From Pseudoalteromonas spongiae UST010723-006 (lineage in GTDB: Bacteria; Pseudomonadota; Gammaproteobacteria; Enterobacterales; Alteromonadaceae): a stretch of DNA of 64,000 nucleotides. The position numbers were made by a program, and so were the translations under genes. Shown in pieces: positions 42,296-49,166 of this stretch (positions within the stretch are counted from its first letter, which is position 1; each line of letters starts with the position of its first letter). Where the stretch lies: the NCBI RefSeq assembly GCF_000238255.3, contig NZ_CP011039.1, forward strand, positions 2,591,001 through 2,655,000. The letters are read 5' to 3'. The notes below the pieces were generated by a model that did not search any database, was not told the origin of the DNA, and saw only the letters and a program-made list of their open reading frames with translations.

Positions 42296-44265
42296 TCTGT
42301 TCCAGAGTGCTCCTCCGCTAATATTACATCTTTCGTGTACTCAGAATATGATTCTTGTAAATATTTAAGCCCATCTGTTTTATCAATATTTATATCAAGC
42401 TGATCTCGAACAAACTCTAAACGATGCTTACACTCTTGTATTAATTCGCCCCACGTTTTCACATAAATAGTTAAGTTATCAATTTCATAAATGATACCTT
42501 TACCGGTTTTATCTTGCTTCAATTCCATTTCTGCAAAAGGTTTCAAATCGTTTGATATAACCCAGAAATTCCACTTGGTTTTTAGATGTTTGAATCGCTC
42601 ATCTGCAATAGATGCAAATGCATATGATTTAATTTGAGAAATTTCATCTTCACCAATATCTACTTTGGGGGCTTTTAATTCAACTACTAAGTGTTCCCTT
42701 TCATCTGAGTGGTTTTTACCGATACTTCTAGTCAACATTAAATCTACAATACCGACCCTACCATCAATTCGTTTTACAGGTTTATCTAGATGAACTGCCG
42801 AACCTTTTTTATCTAAATGTATTTTTAGCACTTCACTAAGAGACTGATCATTCACTGTTAGCGAAAACTCATCCCCAAAAACCCAGGTGTTCTCGGCAAG
42901 TATCTTGTGTAATTGAGTCCTTTCTTTCAATACTTTCTTCTTGTCAGGGTTAAATAGAATTTCTTCTAGTCCTGCAATAAACCTTAACCTGTCGGATATT
43001 ACTTTGGCGGTACTAATTATTGCAGATAAAGAAGCATCTTTAAGGAGCTCGGCTAACTCAGATTGCTTGCCTTTGGATAAGTTTAAAACCTCGGTCAGAA
43101 TAATGTGTAAATCATCAGGATTTGAGCCAACTATTTGTTTAAGTAAACGAAACTGAAACTTTTTAAGTTTAATATCTGTTCTTTCAAATTCAGGGATTTG
43201 CTCACTGATATTCAAAGCTAAAATATCAAAGACTTGTCGCTCAGCTTCTTCTATTGGGCCATTTAGTACATTAGAGTAAGGATAAATGTTTTCAATTTTC
43301 CATTTTTGAATTTTATCTGCTGAAAGTTCAATTCGGCGCAACATGAAGTGGTTCTTTAATGCAGAAATTGCAGCGTCAATTGGCTTAGATAATGATGGCT
43401 CAAGATCTCCAAGACCCAGTGTACCGACTGTATTTAGCTTACTAATATGTTCTGATTTTAAGTAAGCCGTATATGAAAAGTCACCTGTTCCTCGAATAGT
43501 TTTTTCATAAGGTAACAAAGGAAATCCATTGTTATTACAAAGCTGAACCTCATTAGTTGTATTGCAGTTCCATTCTATAATCTGTAATTCATATGGATAA
43601 TCAACATTATCAAAGAGAACATTATCTAAAGGTAGGTTAGTTTTGTGTTTAATTTGACCCTCTGGATCAACTAAGTCGCCATCAACATAAAGCTTAATTG
43701 ACTTATATTGTGATAGGTATATGGCAAAAACCGACGAAAAGTGCTCAAGCAAGCGCTCTTTATTTATAGATGTAAAATCTTTGTGGGGTTCATATATTGA
43801 AACGGTTGTTCCTGCAGACTGATTAGCACTAATTTTTGGTGATGTTGGGTAAAATATACCTTTATTATCTGCTTTACCTTTTATTGTGTATGAAAGTGTA
43901 TTTTCACCATCAAAGAAAGATGTATTCCATTCAACCGCCCTTCCAATTGCAAATGATTTAAATCTACCTTGACCTTCTTTACCATGTAGGAATCTTCCTT
44001 TAGGTGAAGTTCCTTTTTGCCCTTTCCAGGAACCCCCAAGGGAACTAAATAGCTTTTTGGAATCTTTATGGATAATTCCCATTCCATCATCTTTAATATG
44101 GACGGCTTGTAACCCAAAGTCAGTTCGTTCTATCGTAACTTGCACCAAATCCGCGTCAGCATCAAAAGCATTCCAAACTAGCTCAGTCAAAGCACTTAAA
44201 ACTGGTGCCCGAGAAACTTTATCCAAATGATCCTTTTTTACTTCTACTTTAATTGAATCTTCCAT
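42289..44265 (-). CDS. GHKL ATPase fused to a Shedu/DUF4263-like nuclease domain
   Basis: The 658-aa cassette protein has an N-terminal Hsp90/MutL-type ATPase with the N box ELVWNAFDADAD (Glu28, Asn32), the G1 box KDDGMGI and a lid with GKEGQGRFKSFAIG. The middle (about 200-430) is helical and unassigned. The C-terminus has LHKILAENTWVFGDEF (about 450), IDGRVGIVDLMLTRS, then HLVVELKAPKV (about 522-532) with an ExK core. This resembles the DUF4263 domain of Shedu (SduA) defence nucleases. A GHKL-driven switch controlling a C-terminal nuclease is the natural reading. The ATG overlaps an R'-like GTTAAAT and the stop is in attC site H, so it is a single-gene cassette. Confidence 0.75.
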   Translation of the reverse strand: MEDSIKVEVKKDHLDKVSRAPVLSALTELVWNAFDADADLVQVTIERTDFGLQAVHIKDDGMGIIHKDSKKLFSSLGGSWKGQKGTSPKGRFLHGKEGQGRFKSFAIGRAVEWNTSFFDGENTLSYTIKGKADNKGIFYPTSPKISANQSAGTTVSIYEPHKDFTSINKERLLEHFSSVFAIYLSQYKSIKLYVDGDLVDPEGQIKHKTNLPLDNVLFDNVDYPYELQIIEWNCNTTNEVQLCNNNGFPLLPYEKTIRGTGDFSYTAYLKSEHISKLNTVGTLGLGDLEPSLSKPIDAAISALKNHFMLRRIELSADKIQKWKIENIYPYSNVLNGPIEEAERQVFDILALNISEQIPEFERTDIKLKKFQFRLLKQIVGSNPDDLHIILTEVLNLSKGKQSELAELLKDASLSAIISTAKVISDRLRFIAGLEEILFNPDKKKVLKERTQLHKILAENTWVFGDEFSLTVNDQSLSEVLKIHLDKKGSAVHLDKPVKRIDGRVGIVDLMLTRSIGKNHSDEREHLVVELKAPKVDIGEDEISQIKSYAFASIADERFKHLKTKWNFWVISNDLKPFAEMELKQDKTGKGIIYEIDNLTIYVKTWGELIQECKHRLEFVRDQLDINIDKTDGLKYLQESYSEYTKDVILAEEHSGTEV

Positions 44266-44702
44266 TTAACACCTAAATTTGAATAAAACACTAAGAGGTA
44301 TAGCATGTTTATAGCGAGCTAATAGCGCGTCTTTCTGAATGACTCATTTTTAGCAAAATTCTTAACTAATTGCCATTAATACTAAAATACAGGAGTTCTA
44401 GCTTTTGTCTCAGGACAAAAACGAGCGATAGGGCCGCTTTCCTGACTATGCAGGCAATATACTTTGAGGAAATAGAAAAGCAATTTTGAATGGCCGAAGT
44501 TCACTCTTTTGAGTGCATTCGCCTGAACACGTTTTGGGGCATTCTCGATTTAGGAATGGCAGCGCATTGATGATCACTGCCATTTTAGTATGATACTTAT
44601 AAAGTACTCTCTCACAGTGATATTAGACTTAGGCTTTAAAACCTGTAAAAGAATTATCAACGCCATAAGATATTTGGTAGCTGAAAAGTGGATTAGCTTT
44701 CA
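44266..44702. other. Gap at the entry side of the cassette array
   Basis: No gene is supported. It holds an R'-like GTTAAAT overlapping the start of the 658-aa gene, and the second copy of the 97-bp repeat (44504-44598) followed by TACTCTCTCACAG. I looked for an attI or integrase remnant and saw none. Confidence 0.55.
44504..44598 (+). repeat. 95-bp direct repeat, copy 2
   Basis: From CTCTTTTGAGTGCATTCGCC through ACACGTTTTGGGGCATTC to ACTGCCATTTTAGTATGAT. Same order as 39552-39648 and same orientation. Confidence 0.75.
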
Positions 44703-45185
44703 CTAGTCCTTAAAGTTTTTAAATTGAAACGGTTGCCCAAGATCACTCTCGCGAATCAATTGCATTACAGACTGTAAGTCATCACGTTTTTTACCCGTCA
44801 CCCTTAATTCTTCGCCTTGTATTGCTATTTGAACTTTAATTTTTGTGTCTTTTACCATCTTAACGATCTTTTTAGCCACATCTTTTTCGATACCCTCTTT
44901 AATCGTGACTTTTTGATAGCAGAGCTTTCCCGAAAACTCAGGAGAAGATATATCCATAGCATTAGGGTCTATTTTTCTATTAACCAATTGCTTACGTAAG
45001 ATATCAACCATTTGTTTAACTTGGAAATCACTCTCTGCTTTTACCGTAACAGCTGGTGATTTCCACTCAAAACTTGCATCCACGCCTCGAAAGTCAAAAC
45101 GTGTACTAAGCTCTCTACTAGCGTTTTCTGTCGCATTACGCATTTCATCTAAATTAACTTCTGAGACTACATCAAATGAGGGCAT
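44703..45185 (-). CDS. yajQ: Intact island-borne YajQ (nucleotide-binding UPF0234 protein)
   Basis: Started at the ATG at 45185 (AAAGGA eight bases upstream) it is 160 aa, the normal YajQ length. It begins [18 protein letters not shown], keeps [13 protein letters not shown] and ends [10 protein letters not shown]. It aligns along its whole length with the split native YajQ, but at only roughly half of positions, so it came with the island and is not a duplication. YajQ proteins bind nucleotides; in some bacteria they are c-di-GMP effectors. It lies 321 bases inside the right end, in the same direction as the broken native 5' part. Confidence 0.93.
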   Translation of the reverse strand: MPSFDVVSEVNLDEMRNATENASRELSTRFDFRGVDASFEWKSPAVTVKAESDFQVKQMVDILRKQLVNRKIDPNAMDISSPEFSGKLCYQKVTIKEGIEKDVAKKIVKMVKDTKIKVQIAIQGEELRVTGKKRDDLQSVMQLIRESDLGQPFQFKNFKD

Positions 45186-45469
45186 ATCGTTATCCTTTAA
45201 ATTCAATATTAGCGTCGTATTATAACGTATTTGATGCCTTCTTCGAGGCGCAATTAAGGATAATCTCTATGCTATTTAGACTGAATAGAAATAATACTAC
45301 AATAGACAAAGGATACTATAGGTACTTCAACACCGTGAATTTTCTGTTTTTCTATATAAGAGATAAAAATATATGTTAGGATTGTCTACGAAAAAAATGT
45401 AGACATGGCTGGGTTTAAGATAATAAGTTTCAAAAATACCAGTAAAAATATGTAATTACACTCGCTGAC

Positions 45470-45506
45470 TAATTATGTCAACATTATATTTTGGGCAGAT
45501 ATGACA
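45470..45506 (-). repeat. Right island end with subterminal inverted motifs
   Basis: Read inward (minus strand): ATATCTGCC at 45494-45502, then GTTGACATAATTA at 45470-45482. Both match the left end. A further perfect inverted repeat TGTCTAC-N9-GTAGACA lies deeper at 45383-45405. TTGACA here points toward the island yajQ and may act as its -35. Confidence 0.7.
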
Positions 45507-45856
45507 TTTACTTTTGAGTCTTTAATCAGCTTCACAATTTTTTTGGCAATGTCTTTTTCTATGCCCTGCTTGATAAACACTTGCTGAGAATACGTTTTAC
45601 CCGTGTGAACCACATCTTTTACTTCAAAGCTTTTAACATCTAAGCCGCGCTTTACTGCTTTTGCCGCTAAAATATCAAACATCTGATTAAGCTGAAAATC
45701 TGAATCAGCTTTCATCGTGATAATCTCTTTACCAAATTCAAATGAGGCTTCAACACCTCTAAAATCGTAACGCGTATCTAATTCACGATTTGAATTATCA
45801 ACCGCGTTTTTTGCTTCAGTCATTTCCACTTCAGAAACGATATCAAATGAAGGCAT
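45473..45856 (-). pseudogene. yajQ: 5' part of the native yajQ, truncated by the island
   Basis: The frame starts MPSFDIVSEVEMTEAKNA with CGGAG upstream and follows YajQ up to KLIKDSKV (codon 116, near 45507). It then runs into island sequence, adding about eleven foreign residues before a stop at 45473. The missing C-terminal 44 codons are at 23881-24015. It keeps the original promoter, so transcription could continue into the island copy. Confidence 0.95.
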
Positions 45857-45885
45857 AGTTATCTCCGTTATGTGCTAATGGTGCG

Positions 45886-45891
45886 ATTATA
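45886..45891 (-). promoter_or_regulatory. -10 element of native yajQ promoter
   Basis: A perfect TATAAT on the minus strand lies about 30 bases before the yajQ ATG. The -35 region is weak. Confidence 0.5.
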
Positions 45892-46119
45892 CCAATTCTG
45901 TTAAATATGTGATCAGATATAGCGCTGGATAAATGAAATGCTAACAAGGCAGAATTTAATTTATGTAGCCACTCTACACCGATAAATTTAGCTGCAAGCA
46001 TGATTAGCTTTTTAATTGGGTTGGTATTATAAAGCGCATAATTAAACTTACAAATTTTTCATATTTTCACGCAATGCTATTTGTTATACTCGAAATTCGT
46101 GATTTTGAGGAAGTTTTGT

Positions 46120-46482
46120 GTGAGCCGACGTATTTATCAGGCATTGTTTATTGTATTTATTATTGCCTGCAGCCTGCTCTTTTTTAAAGAAGTAAAGTCA
46201 TCGCTAGTTAGCATCTCGCACATCGATAAGATTGCTCACTTCGCTGTGTTTTTTGTGTTAACAGGCTTTTTAAAACGCGCGGTAAAAGCGCCGTTCTGGT
46301 TATATATTGTAATTTTGGCAGCGTATGGTGCTGGTGTGGAATACGTGCAAGGTATGCTTCCTCATCGCCAAGCTTCATTTGCTGACTTTGTTGCTGATGT
46401 TGCAGGTATTCTTAGTTACTTAATCATCAGTGCTATATGGCATAAACGCTATTCAAAAGCGAAAGAAAGTGAACAAGCCTAA
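46120..46482 (+). CDS. VanZ-like membrane protein
   Basis: The GTG at 46120 has GAGGAAG upstream and gives 120 aa. Three to four membrane helices are visible (ALFIVFIIACSLLFF; IAHFAVFFVLTGFL; LYIVILAAYGAGVEYVQGML). HIDKIAHFAVFF and PHRQASFADFVADVAG are VanZ-family hallmarks. Its role is not established; VanZ-like proteins are linked to glycopeptide or lipoglycopeptide tolerance. The stop overlaps the next gene's start region by 14 bases. Confidence 0.78.
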   Translation: MSRRIYQALFIVFIIACSLLFFKEVKSSLVSISHIDKIAHFAVFFVLTGFLKRAVKAPFWLYIVILAAYGAGVEYVQGMLPHRQASFADFVADVAGILSYLIISAIWHKRYSKAKESEQA

Positions 46483-47362
46483 GCTGTATATTGTTGGCCA
46501 CGGCGCCATTGGTTTATTGTTCGCCCGATTGCTGCGCACAGCATTTGATATCAAACTGATTGTACGCAGTAAAACCAAAAACTCAGCGCACATAACGGTT
46601 ACAGCGCTTGACCAGTCGGTTGAAACATTCTCGCTCGAAACCGTAACGATTGATCAAATAGACTCTATCGATAACCTCTTTATTCCAACCAAGTCTTACC
46701 AAGTCGCCAACGTTTTAGCTCAACTGCAAAATAAAATAAGCACCGGCGCCACCGTGATATTGAGCCATAATGGCATGCCCAACTTGACGGAAATTAACCA
46801 AGCGCTCACGACACAGAATCTGTTTTTCTTAACCACCAGCATGGCTGCACTTAAGCATGCAGATTTTGCGATAGCACACACTGGCTTTGGCGCTAGTTTT
46901 ATTGGCGCATTAAACGCTAACACCGAAAAAACACCAACAATCGAGCATCTTTTAACAGCCATACCAAATATCACCATAGAGCAAAACATTAACGCATTAC
47001 TGTGGCAAAAACTGATTATTAATATTGCGATAAACCCTTTAACTGCAGTATATCAAGTTAAAAACGGCGCGCTTATCGCACCACAATATGCCAGCGAAAT
47101 TATCGGTTTGATCAATGAAGCGGTGTTTATTGCTAATAAAGAAGGGGTGGAAATATCACTTAGTAGCGCGCTTGACAGTGCCTACTGGGTAATGCGCGCA
47201 ACTTCGCAAAACTACTCTTCAATGAATCGCGACGTATTTAAACAGCAGCAAAGCGAAATCGACAGTATCTGTGGTTACATCCATAAAAAAGGGGCTGAAT
47301 ATTGCTATTCAACCCCATTTAACTCTCGCTTTTTAGCGCTTATTCAGGACGGTACACCTTAA
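46469..47362 (+). CDS. panE: 2-dehydropantoate 2-reductase-like (PanE/ApbA family)
   Basis: GTG start at 46469, 297 aa. N-terminal Rossmann motif VGHGAIGLLFARLL, and KLIINIAINPLTAVYQVKNG, the PanE substrate-binding segment with the catalytic Lys and Asn. It reduces ketopantoate with NADPH in pantothenate synthesis. It neighbours yajQ and thiI as in enterobacteria, supporting orthology. The 3' end overlaps the convergent thiI by 23 bases. Confidence 0.85.
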   Translation: MNKPKLYIVGHGAIGLLFARLLRTAFDIKLIVRSKTKNSAHITVTALDQSVETFSLETVTIDQIDSIDNLFIPTKSYQVANVLAQLQNKISTGATVILSHNGMPNLTEINQALTTQNLFFLTTSMAALKHADFAIAHTGFGASFIGALNANTEKTPTIEHLLTAIPNITIEQNINALLWQKLIINIAINPLTAVYQVKNGALIAPQYASEIIGLINEAVFIANKEGVEISLSSALDSAYWVMRATSQNYSSMNRDVFKQQQSEIDSICGYIHKKGAEYCYSTPFNSRFLALIQDGTP

Positions 47363-48800
47363 CGTTAGTGTAGCCTTCTTCATGTAAGATCAGCGCTTGT
47401 AATTGGCTCATTACGCCCTTTTTACAATAGAGGTAATAGTCTTCACCTTTTGGTAAATCACCAAACTGTGTTGCTAACTTATAAAACGGTAAGTGTTTAA
47501 CTTCAATACCATCAAGCTCTAACGGATCGTTGTCTTCTTCTTCCGGCGAACGAATATCAATTACGATCGCGCCTTTTGGTAATTCAGCTGCCGATTCAGC
47601 TTCTTTAACTTCTTCTTTAGTTTCCGCTTCAATCTCTTTAATGCACATAATACGCGCATTATTTACAACCGTATCAAGCACATCAAAATCGAAGTTTTCT
47701 TCTTCTGCAATGATCTTATCAAGCTTAGCTTTTACCGTTGGCTTTTTTGAAATAACGCCACAGAACTCAGGCATGGCTTCAGCCATTTCAGAAGTACCTA
47801 TGCTACGAGCAATATCGATGATTTCTTGCTTATCGTGTTGAATAAGCGGGCGTAAAATTAGCGTTTCTGTTACGCGATCAATCACATTTAAGTTTGCTAA
47901 AGTTTGGCTCGATACCTGGCCTAGACTTTCACCTGTAACTAACGCATCAATGCCCAGCTTTTGCGCAATTGCACTACCAGCACGCATCATCATACGTTTA
48001 AGTACCACACCCATTTGGCTGTTTTCGATGTTTTCTAGAATTTCAGCAACAACCGGTTCAAAGTCTACTTTAATAAACTTTACACGGTGCGTTGAGCTAA
48101 ATTGTTTCCACAAATAGTAACTTGCTTGCTTAACGCCAATCTCGTGTGTTGCACCACCAAGATTAAAGAATAAGAAGTGAGTACGTGCGCCTTTACGCAT
48201 CATTAAGTAGCTTGCAACACCCGAGTCAAAACCGCCCGACATTAAGCTTAATACATCTTCTTGAGTCGGAAGCGGAAAGCCACCTAAACCTAAATGCGTT
48301 TCTTTGACGACGTAAGCAAATTCATTTTTAACTTCTACTTTTACCGTAATTTCAGGTTTTTGCAGTTTTACCTGTGCACCTTCAACATTCTGATTTAAAC
48401 CACCACCAACGTAACGCTCTACGTCGCTTGAGGTGAAGTCATGCTTACCTTGACGTTTACAACGTACGCAGAAGGTTTTGCCTTTTAAACGCTCTTTGTT
48501 AAGCTCAAGTGCAACTTGATAAATATCATCTAAAGATTCAAATGTGGTTTCTTGTACTTCAATAAATTGCACAATACCCGGCACGCGCTTTAGGGTATCG
48601 ATTAAACCAAGGCGAATCTCTTCATCTTGGCTTTTACACATCACTACGATGTTGTCCCAGTTTTGAATTACTTTCGCATCTTCATGAACGCGAATAACCA
48701 TGTTTTTAACATTCGATGCTAAAAGCTTGGTAAAACGTTTGCGAACCGATTTACTTTTAATCGATATTTCTGGGTGTAATTTAACAATAAACTTGAACAT
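47340..48800 (-). CDS. thiI: tRNA 4-thiouridine synthase / thiamine biosynthesis protein ThiI
   Basis: The 486-aa protein is the long ThiI form. It has an N-terminal ferredoxin-like and THUMP region, a PP-loop SGGFDSGVAS (about residue 189), PEFCGV with the internal active Cys, and a C-terminal rhodanese domain with CKKGVMSQL carrying the persulfide Cys. It thiolates uridine 8 of tRNAs and, with the rhodanese part, supplies sulfur for thiazole synthesis. Confidence 0.95.
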   Translation of the reverse strand: MFKFIVKLHPEISIKSKSVRKRFTKLLASNVKNMVIRVHEDAKVIQNWDNIVVMCKSQDEEIRLGLIDTLKRVPGIVQFIEVQETTFESLDDIYQVALELNKERLKGKTFCVRCKRQGKHDFTSSDVERYVGGGLNQNVEGAQVKLQKPEITVKVEVKNEFAYVVKETHLGLGGFPLPTQEDVLSLMSGGFDSGVASYLMMRKGARTHFLFFNLGGATHEIGVKQASYYLWKQFSSTHRVKFIKVDFEPVVAEILENIENSQMGVVLKRMMMRAGSAIAQKLGIDALVTGESLGQVSSQTLANLNVIDRVTETLILRPLIQHDKQEIIDIARSIGTSEMAEAMPEFCGVISKKPTVKAKLDKIIAEEENFDFDVLDTVVNNARIMCIKEIEAETKEEVKEAESAAELPKGAIVIDIRSPEEEDNDPLELDGIEVKHLPFYKLATQFGDLPKGEDYYLYCKKGVMSQLQALILHEEGYTNVKVYRPE

Positions 48801-48899
48801 ACATCATTCTCAAAGCGACAGTGAATTTACTATTATACCAAGACTCAGTCCCTTGTTGAAAGTTTAGTTTAAGCACGCTAGTTATATCTGCTGTCTGCT

Positions 48900-49128
48900 C
48901 TATTTTGTTTCCAAGCTGTTTACATCTGTTAAATCATAGCCTTGCAATTCAATTTCGCTTAGTGTTTTATAGCTAAAGGCATATTGACCTAAGTTGTTAC
49001 TGTAGCGTAATGCCGTTGTCTTTAATGGAATAAATCAGGGCGTGATAATTAGTTTTCTTAACAACTAACAGCGCTTGGCGTTTGCTATTAGAGTCCGCAG
49101 CATCAAAAGTAAAATAACTCCACACATC
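48900..49128 (-). pseudogene. Decayed protein-coding remnant
   Basis: On the minus strand one frame reads VWSYFTFDAADSNSKRQALL and on to YSIKDN. A second frame, shifted by one base near 49020, continues TALRYSNNLGQYAFSY, then SEIELQGYDLTDV, with a stop at 48900. Together they look like about 70 residues of a lost gene with a frameshift. No family recognised. Most of the 366-base thiI-M16 gap is this remnant. Confidence 0.35.
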
Positions 49129-49166
49129 TCAGTGCAACGTACTCTAATTTTCTAAGGATAGTATTA

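Larger units (their letters stand above)
24016..45506. mobile_element. Gamma-mobile-trio-like genomic island inserted in yajQ
   Basis: Limits are set by the split yajQ: host sequence stops at about 24015 and resumes at about 45507, with a TTT present at both junctions. The left end holds four co-directional recombination genes and the right end an intact, diverged yajQ. Subterminal inverted motifs (ATATCT-CC and GTTGACAT-ATTA) occur at both ends. Cargo includes an IS481 element, an OLD-nuclease pair, an XRE/OrfA module and a set of integron-like cassettes. The trio matches my memory of GmtY, GmtZ and GmtX of gamma-mobile-trio islands, which often carry defence genes; this naming needs a database check. 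Confidence 0.88.

Noticed and set aside
36650..44700. Possible CRISPR array, given recurring GCGAAGCG motifs between genes
   Set aside because: The motifs are loops of attC-like hairpins, with no regular repeat-spacer spacing.
44266..44702. attI site or integrase remnant at the array entry
   Set aside because: No IntI-like frame or convincing attI was found; only an R'-like GTTAAAT.
47530..47841. 103-codon plus-strand frame in thiI
   Set aside because: Antisense shadow of the rhodanese part of ThiI, Ser-rich by codon mirror.
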